The position numbers were made by a program, and so were the translations under genes. The notes under the pieces were generated by a model that was not told the DNA's origin, did no database searches, and saw nothing but the letters and a program-made list of their open reading frames with translations. This document shows positions 55,867 through 63,363 of a stretch of 64,000 nt of DNA, one piece after another (positions within the stretch are counted from its first letter, which is position 1; each line of letters begins with the position of its first letter). The stretch is from Salibaculum sp031581025 (GTDB taxonomy: Bacteria; Pseudomonadota; Alphaproteobacteria; Rhodobacterales; Rhodobacteraceae). The stretch lies in assembly GCF_031581025.1 (NCBI RefSeq), contig NZ_JAVLCA010000007.1, one strand, 5' to 3'.

Positions 55867-56808
55867 CTAGTGCACAACCAAGCCGCCCGAAAGCACGGCG
55901 GTCACGCGGCCCACAACCGGGATCAGCAGCAAACCGACCGTCAGTCCGATCAGCCCGTCCACCCCGGCCATGACCGCCCAGTTGGCAAAGCCGCCGTCAG
56001 AGACCGCCGCCGCCACGGTGTGGATCGTGTCATAGGCCAGGTGCCAGCCCAGATCATGCGTGCCATGGACAAGGATGGACCCGCCGACCCAGAGCATGGC
56101 CACCGTGCCCACGATCGAGAGCAGCTTCATGACATGGGGCATCCCCTTGACCAGACCCCGGCCCAGGCCCCGGCTCAGCCCGGTGCGGCCTTCGGAGGCC
56201 AGCGCCAGGCCGATGTCGTCCATCTTCACGATCAGCGCGACCGATCCGTAGACCGCGGCGGTGATGGCGATGGCCACGACCGCCAGCGTCGCGGCCTCCA
56301 GCCAGAAGGTCCCCTCGGGGATCGCGGCCAGCGAAATCGTCATGATTTCGGCCGACAGGATGAAATCCGTCTTGATGGCGCCCCGGACGCGCTTTTCCTC
56401 CAGGTGGACGGGGTCGCCCACGTCGAGGTCGGTCTCGACCTGGGCATCGGTGTGCGGAAACAGCCAGTGGTGGACCTTCTCTGCCCCCTCGAAACACAGG
56501 TAGAAGCCGCCCAGCATCAGCAGCGGCGTGATCAGCCAGGGCGCGACGGCATTGAGCGCCAGCGCCACGGGCAGCAGGATCACCAGCTTGTTGAAGAAAC
56601 TCGCCCGCGCGATCTTCCAGATGACAGGCAACTCGCGCTTGGGGTCCAGGCCCTGCACGTATTTCGGTGTCACCGCCGCGTCGTCGATCACCACACCGGC
56701 GGTCTTGGAGCCGGCCTTGGCCGCCATGCCCGCCACATCGTCCACACTGCTGGCGGCCAGCCGCGCGATCGCGGCGACATCGTCCAGAAGGGCCAAAAGT
56801 CCACTCAT
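55867..56808 (-). CDS. DUF808 (YedI-like) inner membrane protein
   Basis: A 313-residue membrane protein. It opens MSGLLALLDDVAAIARLAAS, VDDVAGMAAKAGSKTAGVVI and DDAAVTPKYVQGLDPKRELP, the DUF808 N-terminal signature, followed by about seven membrane segments including FYLCFEGAEKVHHWLF and IKTDFILSAEIMTISLAAIP. Function is unknown; E. coli YedI is the family model. The ATG at 56808 fits the family start; the longer open frame extends into the next gene's promoter. It stands alone, divergent from the GAPDH gene. Confidence 0.9.
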   Translation of the reverse strand: MSGLLALLDDVAAIARLAASSVDDVAGMAAKAGSKTAGVVIDDAAVTPKYVQGLDPKRELPVIWKIARASFFNKLVILLPVALALNAVAPWLITPLLMLGGFYLCFEGAEKVHHWLFPHTDAQVETDLDVGDPVHLEEKRVRGAIKTDFILSAEIMTISLAAIPEGTFWLEAATLAVVAIAITAAVYGSVALIVKMDDIGLALASEGRTGLSRGLGRGLVKGMPHVMKLLSIVGTVAMLWVGGSILVHGTHDLGWHLAYDTIHTVAAAVSDGGFANWAVMAGVDGLIGLTVGLLLIPVVGRVTAVLSGGLVVH

Positions 56809-56950
56809 CAGGCATTCCCCGGTGTTGTCCCCGACACTCTCACCTGTCCGGGGTGCGGCTGCAAGGTCGGCTTGGCAGCTTTCACGCGCATGCGGCCCTC
56901 CCGACGGACCGATTCTCCACCACCTCCAACCTTGCAGGGCGCGATGCGCA

Positions 56951-57027
56951 GTTAGCGGAAACGCTCGGACAGTCGCGGCCCCGGCGTTAGCGCAAACTTC
57001 GGCCGAGCCGGACGTGTTATCGCTAAC
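56951..57027 (+). promoter_or_regulatory. Three GTTAGCG-type repeats upstream of gapB
   Basis: GTTAGCGGAAAC (56951-56962), GTTAGCGCAAAC (56986-56997) and the palindrome GTTATCGCTAAC (57016-57027) stand 35 and 30 bases apart. The last fits the GTTA-N-CG-N-TAAC pattern known to me for CceR, the carbon-metabolism repressor/activator of Rhodobacter sphaeroides. A -10-like TATACA lies at 57058-57063. The gap 56809-57112 holds no gene. Confidence 0.6.
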
Positions 57028-57112
57028 CTTCTGGCAAAGCGCCATTTTCACGATTGGTATACAACTGAACACCTCGTACAAATCGCCTCGACATTTCCCC
57101 GAGGAGCCCCCC

Positions 57113-58114
57113 ATGACCGTCACCATCGGCATCAACGGATTCGGCCGCATCGGCCGCTGCACCCTGGCCCATATCGCAGAGGCCGCCCGTAACGACGTGC
57201 AGGTCGTCAAGCTAAACGCCACCGGCCCCATCGAGACCAACGCCCACCTGCTGCGCTATGACAGCGTGCACGGGCGGTTCGGCGGGCCGGTCGATGTGAT
57301 CGACGGCAAGCTGGACCTGGGGCGCGGCGGCATCGCGGTCATGTCGACCTACGACCCGCAGGAACTGGACTGGGAGGGCTGCGATGTCGTCCTGGAGTGC
57401 ACGGGGCAGTTCAACGACGGCCGCAAATCCGCCGTCCACCTTGAACGCGGCGCGGGCAAGGTGCTGATCTCGGCCCCGGCGGCCAACGTGGACCGGACCA
57501 TCGTCTATGGCGTCAACCACCGCATGCTCGACATCGAGGACCGCATGGTCTCGAACGGGTCCTGCACCACCAACTGCCTGGCGCCGCTGGTCAAGGTGCT
57601 CAACGACGGGATCGGGATCGAGCGCGGGCTCATGACCACCATCCACAGCTACACCGGCGACCAGCCCACGCTGGACCGCCGGCACACGGATCTCTACCGC
57701 GCCCGCGCCGCGGCCATGGCGATGATCCCGACCTCGACCGGCGCCGCCAAGGCCCTCTCCGAGGTGCTGCCGGAGATGGCCGGCAAGCTCGACGGCACCG
57801 CCATGCGCGTGCCCACGCCCAATGTTTCCTGCGTCGATCTGACCTTCGAGGCCCGGCGGGACGTCACCGTCGAAGACGTCAACGGGATCGTCGCCGAAGC
57901 CTGCGCCGGGCACATCGGCATGGTCATGGCCTATGATCCCGAACCCAAGGTCTCGGTCGACTTCAACCACACGCCGCAAAGCAGCATCTTCGCGCCGGAT
58001 CAGACCAAGGTCGTCGGCGGGCGCAGTGTCCGCGTGCTGGCATGGTATGACAACGAATGGGGCTTTTCGGCACGCATGGCCGACGTGGCCGGCCACATGG
58101 GGCGGCTGATCTGA
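57113..58114 (+). CDS. gapB: Glyceraldehyde-3-phosphate dehydrogenase, GapB-like
   Basis: A 333-residue phosphorylating GAPDH. It has INGFGRIGRCTLAHIAEAAR, the catalytic SNGSCTTNCLAPLVKVLNDG near 149-168 and the phosphate loop TGAAKALSEVLPEMAGKLDG. The Asp that binds the NAD ribose in most GAPDHs (in IND after strand two) is Ala in KLNATGP, and the Leu-Pro pair of LDLPHKDL is Arg-Arg in LDRRHTDL. Both changes are those expected of an NADP-using or dual enzyme of the gluconeogenic GapB kind. GAGGAG precedes ATG 57113. It is a single gene behind three repeat operators. Confidence 0.93.
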   Translation: MTVTIGINGFGRIGRCTLAHIAEAARNDVQVVKLNATGPIETNAHLLRYDSVHGRFGGPVDVIDGKLDLGRGGIAVMSTYDPQELDWEGCDVVLECTGQFNDGRKSAVHLERGAGKVLISAPAANVDRTIVYGVNHRMLDIEDRMVSNGSCTTNCLAPLVKVLNDGIGIERGLMTTIHSYTGDQPTLDRRHTDLYRARAAAMAMIPTSTGAAKALSEVLPEMAGKLDGTAMRVPTPNVSCVDLTFEARRDVTVEDVNGIVAEACAGHIGMVMAYDPEPKVSVDFNHTPQSSIFAPDQTKVVGGRSVRVLAWYDNEWGFSARMADVAGHMGRLI

Positions 58115-58117
58115 TCC

Positions 58118-58132
58118 GGCGGGCCACCCGCC
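58118..58132. terminator. Short hairpin between convergent gapB and Gfo/Idh/MocA genes
   Basis: GGCGGG-CCA-CCCGCC is a perfect 6-base-pair stem in the 23 bases between two convergent stop codons. It has no U-tract on either strand and is best read as a bidirectional pause or 3'-end structure. Confidence 0.4.
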
Positions 58133-58137
58133 AGCCC

Positions 58138-59220
58138 CTACAGGGCCACCGCCTGCCCCGCTTCCGCACTTTCCTGCGCGGCCAGGCCGATGCGCACGGC
58201 CGCCATGCCGTCGGCCAGGGTCACCTCGGGCGCACCTTCGCCGCGCAGCACCGCGTTGAAGCGCTGGTGCTGGTAGAAGGTCGACCCGTTGTGATCCCCT
58301 GCCGCCAGAAGCTTGGGGTCCACCGGCACTTCGCTGACCACCGGGCCCTTGGGGGCGCGGGGGCTGATGATCAGTTGCGGCACCGGCGCATCACCCAGCG
58401 CCTTGGGCCAGAACCGGCCCGGCCCGGGCACCAGTGCCTCGATCTTGCCCTTGGGGCCGACGGCGCTTATCTCTTCCTGGTATTTCGACCCTTCGGCGAA
58501 CATGCACAGTTCCAGCATGGCCCGCGCCCCGCCCTTGAAATCGAGGAGGACATAGCCGTTGTCCCAAACGTCCGGCACCCGGCCATCGTAGGTTTCATCC
58601 CGGTGGTTGAGGGTCTGGCCCGCGCTGGCCATGACGCGCACCGGCTCGTCGTCCAGGATCAGGCGCATCAGGTCGAAGAAATGACAGCACTTTTCCACCA
58701 GCGTGCCGCCGGTGTTGGTGTTGAAGCGGTTCCAGTTGCCGATCTTGGGCAGAAAGGGAAAGCGGTGTTCGCGGATCGTCAGCATGGAAATCCCGCCGGT
58801 CGCATGCTCGGCCTGTTGCAGCAGGGCCGCGATGGGCGGCATGTAGCGGTATTCCATGGCCACCCAGGTCGGCGCGGGATAGCTGGTCGCGAGGTCCCCC
58901 AAGAAGGCCGCGTCGCCCGGATCGGTGAAAAGCGGCTTTTCGCAAAGCACCGGCAGCGGGCGCAGGTCGCGGATGCGGCGCAGCTGCGCGACGTGCAGGT
59001 TGTTGGGGCTGACGATCACCAGGGCCTCGACCTGGCTGTGCAGGATCAGCTCGTCCAGCGTGGCACAGACCTCGGCCGTGCCCGCCAGCGACGCGGCGCT
59101 GGCCGCAAGATCGGGCACCGGGTCATAGACCGCCGCCACGCGCCCCTCGGGCAGCAGACCGATGTTGTCAATGTGCTCGCGCCCCATCATGCCGCAGCCG
59201 ATGATGCCATAGTTGATCAT
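58138..59220 (-). CDS. Gfo/Idh/MocA family NAD-dependent enzyme
   Basis: A 360-residue two-domain protein. The Rossmann domain opens MINYGIIGCGMMGREHIDNI (GxGxxG) and has VIVSPNNLHVAQLRRI and PVLCEKPLFTDPG (the EKP motif near 96). The second domain has MEYRYMPPIAALLQQAEHAT, then NWNRFNTNTGGTLVEKCCHF with FDLMRLI near 175-200, where Lys and His are active-site residues of the family. Family members oxidise sugars or, in some glycosidase families, cleave glycosides through a transient NAD oxidation. Beside an SsuD-like monooxygenase cluster, a sulfoquinovosidase role (GH188 type) is a plausible inference. It is coupled to the GntR gene, 5 bases upstream. Confidence 0.85.
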   Translation of the reverse strand: MINYGIIGCGMMGREHIDNIGLLPEGRVAAVYDPVPDLAASAASLAGTAEVCATLDELILHSQVEALVIVSPNNLHVAQLRRIRDLRPLPVLCEKPLFTDPGDAAFLGDLATSYPAPTWVAMEYRYMPPIAALLQQAEHATGGISMLTIREHRFPFLPKIGNWNRFNTNTGGTLVEKCCHFFDLMRLILDDEPVRVMASAGQTLNHRDETYDGRVPDVWDNGYVLLDFKGGARAMLELCMFAEGSKYQEEISAVGPKGKIEALVPGPGRFWPKALGDAPVPQLIISPRAPKGPVVSEVPVDPKLLAAGDHNGSTFYQHQRFNAVLRGEGAPEVTLADGMAAVRIGLAAQESAEAGQAVAL

Positions 59221-59225
59221 GCCTG

Positions 59226-59966
59226 TTATCCCTTGCCCAGCCTGCTGATGTAGATGACCTCGGACGGGTCGAACCACGTCCGGGAGAATTCGACGGCCTG
59301 CCCGCCCGGGTCGCGGCCGATGCGTTCGACGTAGCCCGCCAGTGCGCCCGCGGGCATCGGAAAGCGCGCCGCGCCCCAGTCGGGCACGGGCGCGAGGCTA
59401 ACCTTGTCGGTCGCGCTCATGATGACCAGCCCCAGATGCTCGCGGTAGAAGAGATAGAGCGATTCCGAGACATCCGCCGGGCTTATATGCGTCGCACAGG
59501 CGCCGTCCAGCCAGATTTCCTCGAGCGCGGCGGGCCGGTCGTCGAGAAAACGCAGCCGCCGGAACCGCCACCCCTGATCCGAGGGGCCGAAGGCGGGCGC
59601 GGCGCCGGGTTTCGGGTGCCGCTCGACCGAGAGCAGCGCCGCCGTAGGCAGACCCCCGCCGCCGATCCGTTCCAGCCGCAGCATGGCATAGACCGAAGAA
59701 ACCGTCGCCCGTGCCCGCACGTAGTTTCCCGACCCGTGAACGCGCTCGATCAGGCCCTTTTTTGACAAGACACCCAAGGCTTTGCGCAGCGTTCCGACAG
59801 CAATGCCCATGGCCTCGGCCATCTCGCGCTCGGGCGGCAGGCGGGTGCCGTCGCCCAGCCGCCCCGCAGCGATGTCGCGGATCAGCATTTCGCTGATCTG
59901 AACGTATTTTGGCAGCGCCGCCGAGGGTCCACCTTCGGCGGGCTCCCCCGAACCGTCGCGGGCCAT
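59226..59966 (-). CDS. GntR/HutC-type regulator with UTRA ligand domain
   Basis: A 246-residue protein. After a 20-residue tail, residues 22-100 are the GntR winged helix (LPKYVQISEMLIRDIAAGRL, TRLPPEREMAEAMGIAVGTL, RKALGVLSKKGLIERVHGSG), and 105-245 the UTRA domain (RRLRFLDDRPAALEEIWLDG, FSRTWFDPSEVIYISRLGKG). HutC-type regulators usually sense a pathway sugar or its phosphate. It is divergent from the monooxygenase operon across 130 bases that hold the palindrome at 60019-60032. The ATG at 59966 has GGAGGAC upstream. Confidence 0.9.
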   Translation of the reverse strand: MARDGSGEPAEGGPSAALPKYVQISEMLIRDIAAGRLGDGTRLPPEREMAEAMGIAVGTLRKALGVLSKKGLIERVHGSGNYVRARATVSSVYAMLRLERIGGGGLPTAALLSVERHPKPGAAPAFGPSDQGWRFRRLRFLDDRPAALEEIWLDGACATHISPADVSESLYLFYREHLGLVIMSATDKVSLAPVPDWGAARFPMPAGALAGYVERIGRDPGGQAVEFSRTWFDPSEVIYISRLGKG

Positions 59967-60018
59967 TCCCGTGTCCTCCCTGCCCCGTCGATCCCGGGGG
60001 CCGTGAAATTGATACACT

Positions 60019-60032
60019 ATTGATGCATCAAT
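60019..60032. promoter_or_regulatory. Palindromic operator between the GntR gene and the monooxygenase operon
   Basis: ATTGATGCATCAAT is a perfect 14-base palindrome, preceded at 60009-60013 by a further TTGAT. It is placed between the two divergent starts, 52 bases from the regulator start and 65 bases from the monooxygenase start, and is the best candidate site for the GntR/UTRA protein. The surroundings are AT-rich compared with the flanking genes. Confidence 0.65.
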
Positions 60033-60096
60033 CCCCGAGTGCTACGCAAGGGCAAATGCCCCGCCGAATCCGGGGCGAACAAGGAGGAAGGCCGAA

Positions 60097-61254
60097 ATGA
60101 CCGTCGTGCCCATCACGTCGCCCGACCTCGACGCGCCGGAGGTCAGCTGGTTCTCGGCGCTCTGCGGGGATGACTACCGTTACATGGGCGTGCCAGACAG
60201 CGCGCTGGCCCCCACCTGGGAACACTGCCGCAACATCACGCTGGAAGCCGAGAAACAGGGGTTCCGCAACATCCTGGCCCCCTCGTCCTACCAGGTCGGG
60301 CAGGACACGCTGTCCTTCGTGGCCGGGATGCTGCCCGAATTGGAGCGCATGAACATGCTGGCTGCGATCCGCTGCGGCGAGATGCATCCGATCATGCTGG
60401 CGCGCACCGTGGCTACGCTCGATCACATGGCCAAGGGCAAGCTGACGCTGAACATCATCTCGTCGGACTTTCCCGGCGAAACGGCCGAAAGCAACTATCG
60501 CTACCAGCGGTCGCGCGAGGTGGTCGAGATCCTCAAGCAGTGCTGGACCCGCGACGAGATCGACTACGAGGGCGAAATCTACAATTTCAAGGGCCTGCCC
60601 ACGGACCCGGCCCGGCCCTATCAGCAGAACGGCGGCCCGCTTCTGTATTTCGGGGGCTATTCGCCGGCCGCGCTGGAACTGTGTGGCCAGCACTGCGACA
60701 CCTACCTGATGTGGCCCGAGCCCAAGGAACAGATCGCCCAGCGCATGAAGGACGTGAACGCGGTGGCCGAACGCTATGGCCGGACGCTGGATTATGGCCT
60801 GCGCGTGCATGTCGTCGTCCGCGACACCGAGGCCGAGGCCCGCGACTACGCCGAAAGCCTTGTGTCGAAACTCGACGACGAATACGGGCAGCTGATCCGC
60901 GAACGCGCGCATGACTCCGGCTCGCTCGGGGTCAGCCACCAGGCCCGCGCCCGTGAACTGGCCGACAAATACGGCTATGTCGAGCGTCATCTCTGGACCG
61001 GCATCGGCCGGGCGCGTTCGGGCTGCGGCGCGGCCATCGTCGGCTCGGCCGACCAGGTGCTCAGCGAGATCGAGGACTACAAGAAAATGGGCATTCGCGC
61101 TTTCATTTTCTCGGGATACCCTCATATCGACGAATGTGAGCATTTCGGCCGGCTGGTCATGCCACACCTCGAGACAAGCTCGCTGCCCCAGGAATACGGG
61201 CGCGTGCCCCGCGAAACCCCAGACACCCCCCTTTCGGGAAAGAGCCGCAAATGA
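60097..61254 (+). CDS. smoC: SsuD-like flavin monooxygenase, probable sulfoquinovose monooxygenase (SmoC)
   Basis: A 385-residue luciferase-like (LLM) FMNH2-dependent monooxygenase. Text such as EVSWFSALCGDDYRYMGVPD, NILAPSSYQVGQDTLSFVAG, LLYFGGYSPAALELCGQHCD and WTGIGRARSGCGAAIVGSAD closely resembles my memory of SmoC of Agrobacterium, which splits the C-S bond of sulfoquinovose to give sulfite and 6-dehydroglucose; general SsuD enzymes act on alkanesulfonates. Downstream follow an aldo/keto reductase and a flavin reductase, the SmoB and SmoA functions. AAGGAGGAAGG precedes the ATG at 60097. Its end overlaps the next gene by ATGA. Substrate is inference; an alkanesulfonate monooxygenase is the alternative. 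Confidence 0.8.
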   Translation: MTVVPITSPDLDAPEVSWFSALCGDDYRYMGVPDSALAPTWEHCRNITLEAEKQGFRNILAPSSYQVGQDTLSFVAGMLPELERMNMLAAIRCGEMHPIMLARTVATLDHMAKGKLTLNIISSDFPGETAESNYRYQRSREVVEILKQCWTRDEIDYEGEIYNFKGLPTDPARPYQQNGGPLLYFGGYSPAALELCGQHCDTYLMWPEPKEQIAQRMKDVNAVAERYGRTLDYGLRVHVVVRDTEAEARDYAESLVSKLDDEYGQLIRERAHDSGSLGVSHQARARELADKYGYVERHLWTGIGRARSGCGAAIVGSADQVLSEIEDYKKMGIRAFIFSGYPHIDECEHFGRLVMPHLETSSLPQEYGRVPRETPDTPLSGKSRK

Positions 61255-62138
61255 TGGACCGTATCGAGCTGCAACCCGATCTGTCCCTGTCCCGCATCGT
61301 CTACGGCATGTGGCGGCTGGGCGACGACAGCGACACCAGCCCCGCCCATGTGCAGGCCAAGATCGAGGCCTGCCTGGACCAGGGCATCACAACCATGGAC
61401 CAGGCCGATATCTACGGCGGCTACATGGCCGAAGAGGTCCTGGGGGCGGGCCTGACACCCGCGCTCAAGGACCGGATCGAGGTCGTTACCAAGTGTGATA
61501 TCGTCGCACCCATGGGCCGCTATGCCGATGCATCGGTGAAACACTACGACACCAGCCGCGCGCATATCCTGGCCTCGGTCGACCATTCCCTGCGCCTGAT
61601 GGGGCTGGACAAGATCGATCTGCTGCTGATCCACCGTCCCGATCCGCTGATGGACCATCACGAGACCGGCGCGGCCCTGGACGAGGTCGTGGCCAGCGGC
61701 AAGGTGCGCGCCGTGGGCGTGTCGAACTTCAAGCTGCACGACTGGACGCTGCTGCAATCGGCCATGACGACAAAACTGGTCACCAACCAGATCGAGCTGA
61801 GCCTGGGCGCCCACCAGGCCTTCAGCAACGGCGACATGGCCTATCTGCAGGAACGCGCCATCCCGCCCATGGCCTGGTCGCCGCTGGGCGGCGGCGCCCT
61901 GATGACGGCCGATGACGCGCTGGGCCGCGCCATGGACCGGGTCGCCACCGCGCAGGGCGTGGACCGCGCCGCCGTGGCCGTGGCCTGGCTGCTGGCGCAT
62001 CCCGCGCGCATCATGCCGGTCATGGGCACGAACAATATCAGCCGCATCAAGCGCTTCTCGGACGCGCTTGACGTGGACATGACACGCGAGACCTGGTTCG
62101 AACTTTACACCGCAGCACTCGGCGACGAGGTGCCGTGA
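61251..62138 (+). CDS. smoB: Aldo/keto reductase, probable 6-dehydroglucose reductase (SmoB)
   Basis: A 295-residue AKR-fold oxidoreductase of the YdhF type: LSLSRIVYGMWRLGDDSDTS, GITTMDQADIYGGYMAEEVL with the catalytic Asp and Tyr near 45-55, EVVTKCDIVAPMGRYADASV (Lys), LLIHRPDPLMDHHETG (His), and PVMGTNNISRIKRFSDALDV for NAD(P). The order of motifs and text such as SRIVYGMWR and TSPAHVQAKIEACLDQGITT closely resembles SmoB, which reduces 6-dehydroglucose to glucose. It starts with ATGATG within the stop of the monooxygenase gene. Other AKR substrates cannot be excluded from sequence alone. Confidence 0.8.
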   Translation: MMDRIELQPDLSLSRIVYGMWRLGDDSDTSPAHVQAKIEACLDQGITTMDQADIYGGYMAEEVLGAGLTPALKDRIEVVTKCDIVAPMGRYADASVKHYDTSRAHILASVDHSLRLMGLDKIDLLLIHRPDPLMDHHETGAALDEVVASGKVRAVGVSNFKLHDWTLLQSAMTTKLVTNQIELSLGAHQAFSNGDMAYLQERAIPPMAWSPLGGGALMTADDALGRAMDRVATAQGVDRAAVAVAWLLAHPARIMPVMGTNNISRIKRFSDALDVDMTRETWFELYTAALGDEVP

Positions 62139-62139
62139 C

Positions 62140-62649
62140 ATGGATGGCAATTGGGAACATGACATGAACGGTTTCGCCCCGGACGAGAACCCGCGCGCCT
62201 ACCGCGATGCCCTCGGCAGTTTCGCCACCGGCGTGACTGTGGTCACCGTGCCCAGCGCCGACGGGCCGGTGGGGATCACCGCCAACAGCTTTGCCAGCGT
62301 CTCGCTGGAGCCGCCGCTGGTGCTCTGGTCGCCGGCCAAGGCCTCCAAGCGGTTCGCCTATTTCCACCAGGCCCCGCATTTCGCAATCCATGTTCTGGAC
62401 AATCACCAGCGCGCGGTCTGCGACGGCTTTACCCGGGACAAGCATGCCTTCGACGGGCTGGACTGGATCACAGGCGACAACGGCGTGCCGAATATCCACG
62501 GCTGCCTTGCGCGCTTTGAATGCACTCTGGACGCGGCGCATGATGCGGGCGACCATGTGATCATCGTGGGCCGCGTGAATCACGCGTTCTTCCGCGACGG
62601 CCAGCCACTTCTGTTCCAGGGGGGGCGCTTCGTCGGCACCGAGGGCTGA
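62140..62649 (+). CDS. smoA: Flavin reductase, probable partner of the monooxygenase (SmoA)
   Basis: A 169-residue flavin reductase-like (FMN-binding split-barrel) protein: AYRDALGSFATGVTVVTVPS, VGITANSFASVSLEPPLVLW, SPAKASKRFAYFHQAPHFAI and a C-terminal LLFQGGRFV. It would supply reduced FMN to the LLM monooxygenase encoded two genes upstream; two-component monooxygenases need such a partner. ATG at 62140 follows GAGGTG and one base after the AKR stop; an alternative ATG at 62164 (MNGFAPDENP) is possible. It ends 117 bases before the TRAP genes. Confidence 0.85.
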   Translation: MDGNWEHDMNGFAPDENPRAYRDALGSFATGVTVVTVPSADGPVGITANSFASVSLEPPLVLWSPAKASKRFAYFHQAPHFAIHVLDNHQRAVCDGFTRDKHAFDGLDWITGDNGVPNIHGCLARFECTLDAAHDAGDHVIIVGRVNHAFFRDGQPLLFQGGRFVGTEG

Positions 62650-62659
62650 CCTGACCCGT

Positions 62660-62689
62660 GGCGCGGGCCCCGGGGAGGGGGGCCGCGCC
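62660..62689 (+). terminator. GC-rich hairpin between flavin reductase and TRAP genes
   Basis: GGCGCGG (62660-62666) pairs with CCGCGCC (62683-62689), and inner CCCC pairs with GGGG, around a short loop. No U-tract follows. It resembles the hairpin between dctP and dctQ at 4027-4048 and could lower expression of the membrane genes relative to the enzymes. Confidence 0.45.
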
Positions 62690-62766
62690 GCAGGGACCGG
62701 ACCACAAGAATGTCCGGCCCGAAAAAGGGGCCATCCCGGCCCCGACAACAGGGAGGAGGGACCGCC

Positions 62767-63363
62767 ATGGCGGTTTTGTTAGGGGTGCTCTGGCCGCTCG
62801 AACGGCTCAACACCGGTATCCTGGCCCTGGGTCGGGTGATCGCGGTAATCGCGCTGGCCGTCATGGTCTGCCTGATCCTGGGACAGGTCTTCTTCCGCTA
62901 CGCCCTGAACGAGGCGCCCAACTGGACCGAGGAAGGCGCGCGGTTCGGCATGATCTGGATGACCGGCCTGATGGCCCCGATCGCCTATCGCCAGGGCGGG
63001 TTCGTGGCCATCGACATGCTTGAACGCGCCCTGACCCGGACCCTGGCCACGCTGCTGGGGCTGGGGCTGCTGTTCATCGCGCTCTGGGTGCTGGTGATCG
63101 CCTGGGACAAGGGCCTGAACAATCACGTCGACAGCCTGTCGGGGCGGGGCTGCTCGTCCTCGCTGCGCTGGCCCTTCGCGATCGAGATTGGCAAATGTGG
63201 CGACAAGTTCGCCAACAGTTATCAATATGCCGGGCTCTGGGTCGGGGTGAACCTGTTGATCCTGGTCAATCTCGAGCTGATCCTGCGCGGCATCATCACG
63301 CTTCTGGGCGGCGAGGATCGGCTGAGCGATCTGAGCAGTGACAAGATGGCGGGGGCCGACTGA
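62767..63363 (+). CDS. dctQ: TRAP transporter small permease (DctQ)
   Basis: A 198-residue DctQ-type protein with four membrane helices: LGRVIAVIALAVMVCLILGQ, FFRYALNEAPNWTEEGARFG, MIWMTGLMAPIAYRQGGFVA and a last helix YAGLWVGVNLLILVNLELI. A longer than usual loop with paired Cys (GRGCSSSLRWPFAIEIGKCG) lies between helices three and four. ATG 62767 has AGGGAGGAGGG upstream. Its stop shares a base with the DctM start. In this operon it most likely imports the sulfonated sugar or glycoside used by the enzymes upstream. Confidence 0.88.
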   Translation: MAVLLGVLWPLERLNTGILALGRVIAVIALAVMVCLILGQVFFRYALNEAPNWTEEGARFGMIWMTGLMAPIAYRQGGFVAIDMLERALTRTLATLLGLGLLFIALWVLVIAWDKGLNNHVDSLSGRGCSSSLRWPFAIEIGKCGDKFANSYQYAGLWVGVNLLILVNLELILRGIITLLGGEDRLSDLSSDKMAGAD

